Assembly (NCBI GenBank): GCA_900315455.1
Contig: OMZE01000023.1
Span: forward strand, 1-64,000
Direction of reading: 5' to 3'
DNA from: an uncultured Prevotellaceae bacterium
Lineage (GTDB): Bacteria > Bacteroidota > Bacteroidia > Bacteroidales > Bacteroidaceae
Length of the DNA stretch: 64,000 nucleotides
The notes beneath the pieces are model-generated. The model did not search any database. It worked only from the letters and a program-made list of their open reading frames with translations, and was not told the origin of the DNA. Below, piece after piece: positions 16,776-26,600 of the stretch. Numbering within the stretch: the first letter of the stretch is position 1; each line of letters starts with the position of its first letter. A program made the position numbers and the translations under genes.

Positions 16776-17212
16776 TATTTCACTCCAGTATGTCCATAAC
16801 CGCCGGCACCACGTTCGGTAGTGTCGAGTTCTTCCACCTCCACCCATTCTCCTTGTTCGTGGCGGGCGACCACCATCTGTGCCACCCGCTCCCCATCGGC
16901 CACGACGAAGTCGGTGTCAGAGAGGTTCACCAGCAGCACCATCACCTCGCCACGGTAGTCGGCATCGATGGTCCCGGGGGTGTTGAGCACGGTCACTCCA
17001 TGTTTCAGGGCGAGTCCGCTCCTTGGCCTCACCTGTGCCTCATAGCCAGGGGGCAGGGCGATGTAGAGTCCTGTGGGGATGAGCCGGCGCTCCATGGGCC
17101 GCAGTGTGACAGGGTTGTCGATATTGGCACGCAGGTCCATGCCCGCGCTCTGTGGCGTGGCGTATTGTGGCAACGGGTGCCGTCCTTTGTTGATTACTTT
17201 TATCGTCGCCAT
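16775..17212 (-). CDS. dut: Deoxyuridine 5'-triphosphate nucleotidohydrolase (dUTPase)
   Basis: The product has 145 residues, normal for a trimeric dUTPase. All five motifs are seen in order: [44 protein letters not shown] and [10 protein letters not shown]. The last departs slightly from the usual RGxGGFGSTG. The enzyme turns dUTP into dUMP and pyrophosphate, keeping uracil out of DNA and feeding thymidylate synthesis. It heads the envelope operon with the TPR protein and is divergent from dgt, so two nucleotide-sanitation genes share one intergenic control region. The uracil-DNA glycosylase gene is in the same window at its right end. Confidence 0.97.
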   Translation of the reverse strand: MATIKVINKGRHPLPQYATPQSAGMDLRANIDNPVTLRPMERRLIPTGLYIALPPGYEAQVRPRSGLALKHGVTVLNTPGTIDADYRGEVMVLLVNLSDTDFVVADGERVAQMVVARHEQGEWVEVEELDTTERGAGGYGHTGVK

Positions 17213-17240
17213 CTTGTAGGGTTGTGATGATATTGAAATG

Positions 17241-17248
17241 CAAAATTA
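17241..17248 (-). promoter_or_regulatory. -7 box of the dut operon
   Basis: The minus-strand TAATTTTG matches TAnnTTTG 28 bases before the dut ATG. There is no TTTG at the ideal 20-bp distance, so it is a weaker prediction. Confidence 0.45.
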
Positions 17249-17312
17249 AGTATTTCTATCCACAAAATGCCATTTTTCATTTGAAAAAGCATGTTTTTAG
17301 AATATTTTAGAT

Positions 17313-17320
17313 TACTTTTG
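17313..17320 (+). promoter_or_regulatory. -7 box of dgt
   Basis: TACTTTTG matches TAnnTTTG and lies 20 bases before ATG 17341. The -33 region is T-rich without an exact TTTG. It stands back to back with the dut box 65 bp away. Confidence 0.5.
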
Positions 17321-17340
17321 CGAATACAAAAAAACCACCC

Positions 17341-18690
17341 ATGGAGAAGAAGATGAACTGGCAGAGCCTTATTTCCAACAAGCGCTTCGGACAAGAGGAG
17401 CGCCATGCTACCCGTCATGACGACCGTTCCGAATTCAAGCGCGACAGCGACAGGTTGGTCTTCTCGGCACCTTTCCGTAGATTACAGAATAAAACCCAGG
17501 TGTTTCCCCTCCCGGGGAGTGTCTTCGTGCACAACCGCCTCACCCACAGCCTGGAAGTATCGGCGGTAGGCATGTCATTGGGCAACGATGTGGCACACGC
17601 ACTCCTCACACGGCATCCCGAACTGTCGTCGACGCTGGTGGGTGAGATGGGCACCATTGTGGCTGCCGCCTGTCTGGCACACGACATGGGCAACCCACCC
17701 TTCGGTCACTCCGGGGAGCGGGCCATCCAGACATTCTTCACTGAGGGTCCCGGCACCACGCTGCGCCATCAGGTGAGCGACATATTCTGGAGCGACATTA
17801 CCCATTTCGAGGGCAATGCCAACGCCTTCCGTTTGCTCACCCACCGTTTCAAGGGGCGCCGCGAAGGAGGGTTCGTGCTCACCTACGCCACCCTTGCCTC
17901 CATCGTGAAATATCCCTTCTCATCGCTCGTCTCAGGGAAGAAGGGGAAGTTTGGCTTCTTCAACAGCGAGGAGGAATACTTCCGCCGCATCGCCGACGAC
18001 CTCGGCATGCTACGGCTCTCGGCCGAGGGTGAGCCATTGCGCTATGCGCGCCACCCCCTGGTGTATCTCGTTGAGGCCGCCGACGACATCTGCTACGAGA
18101 TTATGGACATCGAGGATGCGCACAAACTGAAGATTCTCTCGTATGAAGAGACAGCGCAGTTGCTTTTGGGATTCTTCGATGACACGACGAAGGCAAACAT
18201 CCGCCAACGGGTGGTTGACGAAGGCATCACCGACGAGAACGAGGAGGTGGTATACTTGCGTTCGTGCGTGATAGGGCTGTTGGTGAGGGAGTGCGTTGAG
18301 GCTTTCGTATCCCACGAGGACCTCATCCTCTGCGGCAATTTTGAAGGGGCACTCATCGACCATGTGTCTACCGACGTGGCCAACGCCTATCGCAACTGCA
18401 CCAAGGTGTCGCGCCGTAAGATATACAACAGCAAGCCCGTCATCGACGTGGAACTCTCCGGCTACAAGATTATCGAGACCATCATGGAGCAGATGACCCT
18501 CGCCGCCATTGCTCCCACACGGTTCTACTCGCAGCAACTCTTGCGCCGCGTGAGCAGCCAGTACGACATCGACTCCGACGACCTGGAGACCCGTATCATG
18601 GCAGTCATCGATTACATCAGCGGCATGACCGACGTCTACGCCCTCGACATTTACCAAAAAATCAACGGCATATCACTGCCTATTGTGTAG
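17341..18690 (+). CDS. dgt: Deoxyguanosinetriphosphate triphosphohydrolase
   Basis: The product has 449 residues of the HD-domain dNTPase family. Visible are the N-terminal RLVFSAPFRRLQNKTQVFPL motif with NRLTHSLEVSAVG (first His), AACLAHDMGNPPFGHSGE with the HD pair, and ADDICYEIMDIEDAHKL (final Asp). The enzyme splits dGTP, and in relatives other dNTPs, into deoxynucleoside and triphosphate. It is alone on the plus strand between the dut promoter and the invertible segment, whose left repeat starts 90 bp after its stop. Confidence 0.93.
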   Translation: MEKKMNWQSLISNKRFGQEERHATRHDDRSEFKRDSDRLVFSAPFRRLQNKTQVFPLPGSVFVHNRLTHSLEVSAVGMSLGNDVAHALLTRHPELSSTLVGEMGTIVAAACLAHDMGNPPFGHSGERAIQTFFTEGPGTTLRHQVSDIFWSDITHFEGNANAFRLLTHRFKGRREGGFVLTYATLASIVKYPFSSLVSGKKGKFGFFNSEEEYFRRIADDLGMLRLSAEGEPLRYARHPLVYLVEAADDICYEIMDIEDAHKLKILSYEETAQLLLGFFDDTTKANIRQRVVDEGITDENEEVVYLRSCVIGLLVRECVEAFVSHEDLILCGNFEGALIDHVSTDVANAYRNCTKVSRRKIYNSKPVIDVELSGYKIIETIMEQMTLAAIAPTRFYSQQLLRRVSSQYDIDSDDLETRIMAVIDYISGMTDVYALDIYQKINGISLPIV

Positions 18691-18735
18691 GGAATCGGAG
18701 TTTTTTTGCCTTTTTATTAAAAAAAGTTCATTTTT

Positions 18736-18767
18736 CTTGCAGAAATAAAAAAAATCTTCTATCTTTG
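18736..18767 (+). promoter_or_regulatory. Promoter reading into the invertible segment
   Basis: CTTG (18736-18739, 3 of 4 match to TTTG), a 20-bp spacer and TATCTTTG (18760-18767) fit the Bacteroidetes consensus. It lies outside the segment, 12 bp before the left repeat, so it stays fixed when the segment turns. In the present orientation everything downstream to 27043 is antisense to it. Confidence 0.6.
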
Positions 18768-18779
18768 TCCCCAAAACAT

Positions 18780-18809
18780 AGTCTCTCTCCGCGAGAGATA
18801 CTAAAAACA
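18780..18809 (+). repeat. Left 30-bp inverted repeat (IRL) of the invertible segment
   Basis: The 30 bases contain TCTCTC-CGC-GAGAGA, a near-palindrome with a 3-base asymmetric centre, extended by TACTAAAAACA. The reverse complement of 27182-27211 matches 29 of 30 positions (one C/A difference at the fourth base). Similarity continues past the palindrome, so the two sites are truly inverted relative to each other. Confidence 0.85.
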
Positions 18810-19041
18810 ATATAGTATAGATGATAAGCGGGCTAAAGAATTTTAAATTCGCCCTGATAATCAACAATTTCCAAGTATTCCCTTCTTGTTGTCTGTTTTG
18901 ATTCCATTTTCCTACGCATATATTTGTTAAACTTAATTATTTAATTATTTCTTTACATTTTGCATATACATATGTAAAATATTTTCACAATTTACAAAAT
19001 TTACATATTTGACATTACACCACATAAGATTATGACTTGAA

Positions 19042-20070
19042 TCAATCTTGCAACAAATTGATGATTCTCTCATTTTCAAGATCAATTTTATAATCATCCA
19101 GTGATTTCAAGTAGATGTAGGTCATTTTTTCTGAACTATGCCCCATTGCCTCGCAGATAACACTCAGTGGCACGTCTGCTGATTTGGCGATGCTAGCCCA
19201 AGAATGGCGAGCCACATACATGGTGAGTTTGCTGGGCAATGCCAATCTTTCTCCCAAGGCGCTGAGGTTATTGTTCACTTTGTATTGCACATATCGATAT
19301 TGACTGCGCTCATTGCGCCCTTCCCGTTTGATAATTGGCAAAAGATAGATGTTATTATACGATTGGTGGTTGTTGACGATTTCCTGCATAGGTTGCTCCC
19401 ATTTCACCGTTATCGTCCGTCCTGTTTTTCTTCTCACATATTTGAGCACTCCATTCTTGATGTCATTTTTCTTGAGATATGCCATATCGACAAATGACAT
19501 GCCTCTTGTATAGAAACTAAACAAGAACAGATCTCTCGCCAGCCGCTCATCCTCGTCATTCAGTGTGAGGCTTCGTATTTGCTTGATTAAACTGATGTCC
19601 AACGCCCTTTTTCTTGTTTTGGCCACTCCTGTATATACATTACAGAATGGACTGTTGTCGACGGTCATCTTCTGCCACACCGCCCTTTTGTAAACGGCCT
19701 TTAGGATGCGCATATAGAAAGACACGGTGTTCATGCACACCATCTGCTTCTTAAGAAACGTCTCATACCTTTCCATGAAGCCGCCATCGATTTGAGAGAC
19801 GGGAATCGTCTGTCCCATTGTAAATTTATTCAAACTGTTGAGAGCGCTTTGATACGCCTCTGCTGTCCTCAAGTTCTCGTTGATGATTTTCTCCTTAATG
19901 ATTTCCTGCATAAAACCCTGAAAAGAAATACAAGTTTCGCTCTTGTCAAAAGGTTGATTCTTCTGTGTATTGATGTGATGTACCTGATATTTTTCAGTGT
20001 CAATCTGCATGGTAATCTCTTGTCCCGGTACAAAAGAATTAGGAATCTGTAATTCGATAGTTAATTTCAT
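19042..20070 (-). CDS. Tyrosine recombinase (Bacteroidales Tsr/phage-integrase type)
   Basis: The product has 342 residues. It has an N-terminal arm-like region (1-50), a SAM-like core-binding domain (about 50-140) and a catalytic domain (155-335). Candidate catalytic residues are Arg189 (FYTRGMSFVD), Lys215 (RRKTG), Arg288 with His289 (YVARHSWAS), His311 (MGHSS) and Tyr320 (MTYIYLKS). The usual His three residues before the second Arg is Tyr285, a variation I know from other Bacteroidetes members. It cuts and rejoins DNA through the Tyr nucleophile. Its position 232 bp inside the left inverted repeat suggests it flips its own segment. It is the last gene of the predicted operon, so its expression may itself depend on orientation unless it has an own weak promoter. 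Confidence 0.9.
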   Translation of the reverse strand: MKLTIELQIPNSFVPGQEITMQIDTEKYQVHHINTQKNQPFDKSETCISFQGFMQEIIKEKIINENLRTAEAYQSALNSLNKFTMGQTIPVSQIDGGFMERYETFLKKQMVCMNTVSFYMRILKAVYKRAVWQKMTVDNSPFCNVYTGVAKTRKRALDISLIKQIRSLTLNDEDERLARDLFLFSFYTRGMSFVDMAYLKKNDIKNGVLKYVRRKTGRTITVKWEQPMQEIVNNHQSYNNIYLLPIIKREGRNERSQYRYVQYKVNNNLSALGERLALPSKLTMYVARHSWASIAKSADVPLSVICEAMGHSSEKMTYIYLKSLDDYKIDLENERIINLLQD

Positions 20071-20170
20071 AATGACAATTGGTTTGTGTAAATAATTTGA
20101 GGTTTATTCTAGTATGTTTATTACTACATCGGGAAATAACCTCTTTTATTGCACGCAAATTTTAGAATTA

Positions 20171-20959
20171 TCAATAAAAACCAACTTTTAAGAAACCATA
20201 TTTCCGGAACTCTTCTGCTATCTTAGGACCAGCGCTGCCATTAAGAAGCAGTTCGCCATTGAGACAAGTCAAATATGAGAACGAGTGTTCGCCCAGTTTA
20301 AATGGAGTAGTTCCTGTTACCTTCACATTCATGAGGCTATCACAGTCGTAGAAAGCGTAACTTCCCACTTCCGCGATGTTTTCAGGCAGAGTAATATTAT
20401 TCAAAGAGTGGCAACCCGCACATGCCATCTGTCCGATATACATGAGAGAATTCGGGAAATGCAGCGTCTTCAATCTTTCGTTTTTGAAGAAAGCGTAATC
20501 GGCAATAGTTGTCACCCCATTGGGTACATAGTAAGTCTCTTTCACCCGTCCTTGGGGATAGAAGTATAGTGTGTGTTGGTCTTTACTGAAAAGCACGCCG
20601 TCCACATCACTGTAGATAGCATTTTCCTCGGCTACGTGGATAACTTCCAACTTTGAGGAATAATACAGAGCAGTAGTCTTTATTTTTTCGCATGTCTGCG
20701 GAATATTCAGATTTTTCATCGATGGGCAATTCCTCATGGCCAGTGTCGCGATTTCCACTACGCGATAGCGTTGTCCTTTCCACTCCACATAGCCAGGAAT
20801 GTCAACCGTTTCTCCCTTATCCCAACAAACTGCCAGGCTGGCTGTATGCTCATTTTCATCGAGCACTTCGAAGCACATGTTGCCAATGACGAAGTTGCTG
20901 GCGAGTGAATGTCCACTCACCAAAAGTATGGCCAATATGGAGAACAGTTTTCTGAGCAT
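20171..20959 (-). CDS. Exported BspA-like leucine-rich repeat protein
   Basis: The product has 262 residues with a signal peptide (MLRKLFSILAILLVSGHSLA) and a run of LRR_5 (BspA, Treponema pallidum type) repeats over about 65-240, for example SMKNLNIPQTCEKIKTTALY, VPNGVTTIADYAFFKNERL, FPNSLMYIGQMACAGCHSL and LPENIAEVGSYAFYDCDSL. BspA-type proteins of oral and gut Bacteroidetes bind host matrix or other bacteria; such a role is inference here. It lies downstream of the surface protein gene, separated by a terminator-like hairpin 19 bases before its start, and upstream of the recombinase. Confidence 0.85.
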   Translation of the reverse strand: MLRKLFSILAILLVSGHSLASNFVIGNMCFEVLDENEHTASLAVCWDKGETVDIPGYVEWKGQRYRVVEIATLAMRNCPSMKNLNIPQTCEKIKTTALYYSSKLEVIHVAEENAIYSDVDGVLFSKDQHTLYFYPQGRVKETYYVPNGVTTIADYAFFKNERLKTLHFPNSLMYIGQMACAGCHSLNNITLPENIAEVGSYAFYDCDSLMNVKVTGTTPFKLGEHSFSYLTCLNGELLLNGSAGPKIAEEFRKYGFLKVGFY

Positions 20960-20970
20960 ACCATGTTTTT

Positions 20971-21014
20971 TTAAAATGCCGGGCAGAGGATGTACGCTTA
21001 CAAATCTGCCCGGC
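20971..21014 (-). terminator. Intercistronic hairpin before the LRR gene
   Basis: The 10-bp arms GCCGGGCAGA (20978-20987) and TCTGCCCGGC (21005-21014) are perfectly complementary. On the minus strand the stem is followed by ATTTT, fitting a partial or full terminator after the surface protein gene. Its foot lies only 19 bases from the LRR start codon, so it could also limit translation of that gene. Confidence 0.6.
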
Positions 21015-21085
21015 GGGATTACTTTTCTGTTTTGTGAAAAAAAGAATAAAAATGTGTTTTTATAAATGTAATGAAGACTAAAACT

Positions 21086-23047
21086 TTATTTACTAAATGC
21101 TGATTTGATATACATTTTCTTCCCATTCACTATGTATAATCCCTTTAGTCCCACGAATGCCTCGCAGGCTTTGCCTTCTCTGACGAGTTGGCCTTGTAGG
21201 TTATAGACTTTTACCCATTCCTGATTATCGTTGTCAGCAGCAGCCAATTGGATGTCTGAAGTGGGGTCGAAGGGTACAAGAAGTTGCAATTCCTTGTTGT
21301 ATACAACTGAATTGAACATGATCACTCCACTTGGAATAATCAATGTGTAGTCGCCTGGGGCAGTAACTTGATATTCCGGTTCAATATCCACTTTAAGGTT
21401 TCTTTTACCAGAAGCCAATGCCAAAATTCCTTTTGCCACCATTTGTCCTGATGCGTCTACAAGCGTCACTTCCGTGTCATTTTGTTTCAGTGTTACGATA
21501 TTGAAGTCATTGAATGCCATATGAATACATCGAAGAGCATGGTCCTCGTCCATTTCCGTATAGATTTCTGCATTCAATGCCATATCAGGTTGTTCCACAA
21601 TGGTGTAAGCGAAATACATAGGAATAGACGTCGACTCAGCATTTCTCCCCAAGAAGAATGCATTTGCGGGAATATTGAGTGTATATTCTCCTGGAGTTTT
21701 AATCGTGGTGTTCAGTTTGATGATACAAATATTGTTCTGGCTCCTGTTCTCATCAAATGATGCAGAGCCATAAGTTACAATTTCACCGGCCTCATTGGTC
21801 ACCGTGATTTTCTCCGGATTTCCGTAATAAGGAACTACGACGTCCCAATCATCGAATGTTATACTTATTGTGGAAAGCTTTGTCAATTCACTGCCTTCGG
21901 CAGGATCCAATGTAACGCCATAAAAACCTTGTTTGTTCACAATATCGTATCTTACCCAAGTGTCTCTGTTGTCCAACGATTTATAACCAAGGGCAAAAAA
22001 TCCTTCCGGCACATGCATATAATATACCCCCTCTGTCTTTATGGAGTCTTCAAGTTGATAAAAATATGCATTAGAGTTACTATCTGATACCATCAGATCG
22101 CTGCCCTTGATGGTTTGAATAATCGTAGATTTGTCTTCTCCCAAAAGGTATATTTCTTTTAAATCATCTTTGATGTCGATGCCGCCGTCACAAGAGAATG
22201 TAAAATCGCTGAGATAGTTGCGTTTTCCCTCCGATGGAGAAACTGCTATTTGGGGATAACCAAAATAACAACGATACGTTAACTCATAGTAAGAGTTTTC
22301 GCCTTTACCCTTGTTTCCTTTAACAACTCTGTCTTGTAAGTCTCTTGTGTAGATATGCACCTTGAAGTGTGAAGTGCTTCTTTGAAGTATTTCCAAAGGA
22401 ATGAACATCTGCCATATATCCTCTCTCTGATTAATGGGTATGAAGTTTTGGAAGGGATAAGTGATACCATCTTCATCTATGATAATACTACGCTCCCTGT
22501 CAATCTTCACATTGCCAGAATATTCTGCAACTAAAAAGTTCAGACGCAGATTATCCATTTCATCCCCATCTAATGGAGAAATATACACGTATTTTACATC
22601 ACTATACTCATAACCACTGTCATCTTCGTCGTCGTCATCACCAATAGTATTGCCTACATAGTTGACAGACACTTTTCCCACGATACCACTTTTGGAATCA
22701 GCCACTTCATGGCCTTCTATTTCCAAGGAATAAGTATGCCCTTGAAATAGTTTCACATCCTCGTAAAACTTCAAGACCCATTCACCTTTGTCATTCTTTA
22801 CGCTATTGAAGGCACTGTAAAGAACCGTCTTGCTCTCATTGTCAACGATTCTCTCGTAAAAACCACCACAGATAGCATCAAAATTGGTATTGAAAGTGAT
22901 GGAGTCGCCCTTGGAAAAACCGTCTAAAACACTGTTTTCCTCTGGGGTAATATTGGTCAGCACATAATCCGAGTCTTTATCTTCAGCATATATAGATAAA
23001 GGCAAGATAAATAATGCTGTTAGTAATGGATATAAATAACGTTTCAT
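21086..23047 (-). CDS. Modular secreted surface protein with T9SS-type C-terminal signal
   Basis: The product has 653 residues from MKRYLYPLLTALFILPLSIY, a clear signal peptide; the longer frame start at 23113 lies in the previous gene and is rejected. The body is a series of about five immunoglobulin-like modules, each opening with a P-x-x-G/D-S/D block (TPEENSVLDGFSKGDSITF, SPLDGDEMDNLRLNF, SPSEGKRNYLSDFTF, DPAEGSELTKLSTISITF) and some closing with PGEYTLNIPANAF or PGDYTLIIPSGVI. The last 35 residues (VYNLQGQLVREG to the end GKKMYIKSAFSK) resemble type A sorting domains of the type IX secretion system. It is likely anchored on the surface. Ligand unknown. The gap from the preceding lipoprotein is 26 bp. 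Confidence 0.75.
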   Translation of the reverse strand: MKRYLYPLLTALFILPLSIYAEDKDSDYVLTNITPEENSVLDGFSKGDSITFNTNFDAICGGFYERIVDNESKTVLYSAFNSVKNDKGEWVLKFYEDVKLFQGHTYSLEIEGHEVADSKSGIVGKVSVNYVGNTIGDDDDEDDSGYEYSDVKYVYISPLDGDEMDNLRLNFLVAEYSGNVKIDRERSIIIDEDGITYPFQNFIPINQREDIWQMFIPLEILQRSTSHFKVHIYTRDLQDRVVKGNKGKGENSYYELTYRCYFGYPQIAVSPSEGKRNYLSDFTFSCDGGIDIKDDLKEIYLLGEDKSTIIQTIKGSDLMVSDSNSNAYFYQLEDSIKTEGVYYMHVPEGFFALGYKSLDNRDTWVRYDIVNKQGFYGVTLDPAEGSELTKLSTISITFDDWDVVVPYYGNPEKITVTNEAGEIVTYGSASFDENRSQNNICIIKLNTTIKTPGEYTLNIPANAFFLGRNAESTSIPMYFAYTIVEQPDMALNAEIYTEMDEDHALRCIHMAFNDFNIVTLKQNDTEVTLVDASGQMVAKGILALASGKRNLKVDIEPEYQVTAPGDYTLIIPSGVIMFNSVVYNKELQLLVPFDPTSDIQLAAADNDNQEWVKVYNLQGQLVREGKACEAFVGLKGLYIVNGKKMYIKSAFSK

Positions 23048-23073
23048 ATTTATACCAGTTTGTTTATTGATTA

Positions 23074-23568
23074 TTAATTTTCGTGTTTGAGTTGCTGAAT
23101 GGTCAGGTACCATTGGCTATCAACACGGAATGGATGTAACGACCCTTTAGTCTCGCCAGGCATCTCACTTTTCACACTGTCTGGGAACATTTTCGTAGTG
23201 TACCTGACTTCAGAATCGCTATCGCTGTATAGGATGACTGCATCAATGGAATAACTTTCCACTGGGAATGCACTGATGGCTTTTCTCAATTCGTTTCTTC
23301 GCTCAGAGGACAAGGGGGTTACCTCTCCGTTTTCAATCTCATAAAGTTGGTCAAGTGCCCCTTCTATGTTATTGGTTTTCAACGCCTCTAAGTATTGTTT
23401 GGCTAAATCCATTAATGCAACAGTATCTTGATGTGTACGTTCCATGCCATAATCCATCCGGGGATTGTCGCGTACTATTATTTTGTCTTTTTCGCTTTTC
23501 TTGCTATCCTGACATGAAACAATGCTGATGGCCATCAAGCCCAATATAATATAAAGTATTTTTTTCAT
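23074..23568 (-). CDS. Small lipoprotein of unknown function
   Basis: The product has 164 residues from MKKILYIILGLMAISIVSCQ, a lipoprotein signal with Cys near residue 19; the earlier in-frame ATG at 23601 is rejected because it falls in the hairpin upstream and precedes the signal. The mature part is acidic and begins with a charged linker, then a single alpha/beta region (VALMDLAKQYLEALKTNNIE, then beta strands such as EVRYTTKMFPDSVKS and SQWYLTIQQLK), compatible with an NTF2-like or cystatin-like fold. I recognise no named family. It sits between the coiled-coil lipoprotein and the modular surface protein in the invertible operon. Confidence 0.7.
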   Translation of the reverse strand: MKKILYIILGLMAISIVSCQDSKKSEKDKIIVRDNPRMDYGMERTHQDTVALMDLAKQYLEALKTNNIEGALDQLYEIENGEVTPLSSERRNELRKAISAFPVESYSIDAVILYSDSDSEVRYTTKMFPDSVKSEMPGETKGSLHPFRVDSQWYLTIQQLKHEN

Positions 23569-23569
23569 T

Positions 23570-23615
23570 TTTAGAAAAGAGGGGGTGCCCCTCATTTGCA
23601 TTCAGAGCACCCCCC
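23570..23615 (-). terminator. Intercistronic hairpin after the coiled-coil lipoprotein gene
   Basis: The arms GGGGGTGC (23581-23588) and GCACCCCC (23608-23615) form an 8-bp GC-rich stem with a 19-base loop. On the minus strand it is followed by TCTTTTCT. It ends 13 bases before the next start codon (23568), so it could work as an attenuating terminator between the first and second genes or hide the translation start. Confidence 0.6.
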
Positions 23616-23662
23616 GAGGTTTTAAAATTGATTAGTACAAAGTAAAAACATTAAGTAACTAC

Positions 23663-26600
23663 TTAGTTCTTCCATCCGTGAGGATAAACCCAACCAACGA
23701 TTCTGGTCTTGATATATCCGAATCCATATTTCAAATCTACAGGAATACTAACCTTCACCTTAGACTCGATGTTGGATCCACCATTATTCCAGAAGTAAAT
23801 ATAATTACCATTGGGTTGGTACTCGAATGATATCTGGATGTTACCATTGGTATAATCATACAACTGTTGTGATGTCATACCCTGACCATCCTCAACTTTA
23901 ATGTTGTTGTTGATCTTCACGTCTCCGTTAACCGTTTCGAATGCAAACAGTGCATTTTGAACGTCGAACGACGGGTTCTGTACCTCATAGTAATTCCACA
24001 ACGACTGTGTCCATGCCTTCTGCTCTCCGCTATATGTACCATCAGGCTTATTGGCCACGAGATAGCCACGGAAGTCAGTGCAACTAAACATATCGTACCA
24101 TCTTACAGGTGAACCAGAAACCTCACCATCTTGCCACTCTGCCTCATTCGGAGCGAAGTTGATGCGCAGCGGAGCAACCATGTAGGCCTTGTAATTCAAA
24201 ACAGGAATATAGTTCCAATTATTCAATGCAGCCCAAACGGTGAAGTTAAGCGGTTTCTCATGAGTGCGGTCAGGAGCCACGGTTCCATCCTTACCCACAA
24301 AGTCGGTATTTGCCAATGGGTTAAGAATCTCATCATAGGCAACCTTTTGCAGATTTTGCTCTGGAGCAACAGGAAGTGTCCAGTCAATGTGGTCAGCGTA
24401 CAGATTACATGTCTTATGCTGTGGGTTATTGCACCACGATACATGGTCATCATCCCATTCCAGTTGCAACACCTTACCACTTGGGTTAGGTATACGCATG
24501 AATTGGTAAGCCACGAAGTTGTTCCAAACTTCAGAATTGATGTTGGTCCACTGTCCCTTGCTCTTCCATGCGCCAGGACTTGAAGTGGTATAGTTCGGAC
24601 GGTAGCCGTTCAAAGTCTGCTCATAGCGGAACTGCAGATCCCATGTACCACAAGTAGGCACATCTTTCACGATAAACTGCTTCATGCCACCTACAATATT
24701 GTAAGTAAATGCATTCATCAGGTTATTGTTGAATACACAGTAATTGATGCCACGTGCAACCATGTCACGTTGACCCTGGGTATTGAACTGAACAGGAAGG
24801 ATGTCATGCTCTTCACCTACCTTGCCGTCAAGCCAGTACTGGTCGTAGAAGCCATTGATAGAAGGAAGTTTAGGCAGTTTGATTGTAAAGTTCCAGTTGA
24901 ACCAAACATTAGGATGTTTTTTCCTATCGGGTGACCTGAAGAAAATCTTAGCCGTGAAAGTCTTCGTGTCATTAGCAGAGTTGCAATACACGGTCTCTAT
25001 ATCCTCGGGAGCAAGGGTCCATTTGCCGATAAGGGCATCACCATGCTCGTTGTTTGTGGATTCCCACACAGGGAATGCAGATGGCTGAGAAGTATAACTT
25101 ATAGTGCCAGAAGCATCTGCTGAGGTGTCGCTGGCAGGACTCCAATTGGTTGCGAAACTAAGTGTTATTTCAGGTGAACTACCATAAATTTCCTCGAAAT
25201 CAGACTGTGACATACCAGTTGAGTCTTCCAACTTGGCATAGATTTCATTTACAAACTCACGCCATGTAAATTCAGCAATTGCGCTATTGCAGCTAAGGAC
25301 AGTTTCGGAATTCTTATCTGCGAGTATACAATCTGGTTTATCAGGATCTTCTTCAGTAACATCTGCCCACTTAATTTTCAAGTAACGAACATCTGCCACT
25401 TTGTTGTGAACAGTATCAACCATCTGAACACGAATGATAGGCTCTTTACCGACAACGGCTTTATTGTCTGTCACACCTGCTGGAGTTTTAGAAGAAACAA
25501 TACCGTTTTGTGTAACCACGGCAAATTCCTGCTGGTTGGTCTTATGGTCTACATCTTGTGTGTAGGCAGGAGAAGGAATGTCGTAACGGAGAACAATACC
25601 ATATTCCTTCAACTTGTCCTTAGTAATCTCCTGAACGCACGTTCCATTGTATCCACCGTCAAGTTTACAACCTGTGACAATGCTATTCAAATCGAACTTA
25701 TCCTTGTAGTATATAATCTTTGAGACAACATCAAGCGGATTACCGTCTACGCGAGTTTCATATATACCTACTTCTGTAGTACCTACATTGTATTTCGGTG
25801 AATAATGGTGGGGTCTTGTGATGGTCTGTCCGTATTCAGAGGCAGTATAAGTTCTTCCATCAACATAGAACGGAAGGCTGGCAATTCTCGGAGTGTAGTC
25901 TTTCTCTGCCAGACGAGTGTTCTCTGAATAGACGTCAGCGGCTTCATAAGAATCTGCATTGCGGGGCACTTTCAACGATACGATATAGATTTCGTTGTTG
26001 CTAAGATTCAAGGACTGTGTGGTGTTCTTCCTCAGTCTAACGGTCATGTAGCCGTTTTTGAACTCCTTGATGCCTGCAAATGAAACGACAGAAGGTTCGA
26101 CGGGCCTGCCGGCACGTGTCTCAGCCTTATAGGTAACGAAGTCGATGCCTTTCTCGTTGATGCCATCACGCTGCACGGTAGAGGGATTCAAACGATAGGT
26201 AGCATCTGTTTCTTCATTGCTAATAAGGTTTGTTCCACCGGTAATGCTGGGATAGTCAAGGTCGATATTGTTCCACTCCTTGTATTTGAGAGAAGTGAAC
26301 TCAATAGCCTCAATACCATCAATGTAGAGATAGGGAACCAAGGCGATGCTGTTGAGCATGCGCTCAATCAGTACGTTCAATGCGTCGAGGTTGACATTGA
26401 CATTGGCAATCATCTGCTGCAATTCCTGCATCTGGCTCTTCATCACATTGATTTCAACGTTGGTCTCAATCTCACCAATGGCTTTCTTCAGTTCATCAAT
26501 CTGACCCTGAAGGTTAGCGTCGTTGTACTTCTGCATGAAGTCCTGAAGGGCATTCATCTGAATCAAGAGGTTGGCCTCAACAGCCTCACGGGCCTTGGTT

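Larger units (their letters stand above)
18691..19041. other. Intergenic stretch carrying promoter, left inverted repeat and leader
   Basis: No gene is seen. It carries the promoter at 18736-18767, the left inverted repeat at 18780-18809, a hairpin around 18830-18855 (GGGC and GCCC arms around GAATTTTAAATTC) and very AT-rich sequence up to the recombinase stop codon. The run of A and T at 18715-18755 is typical of a promoter upstream region. Confidence 0.6.
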
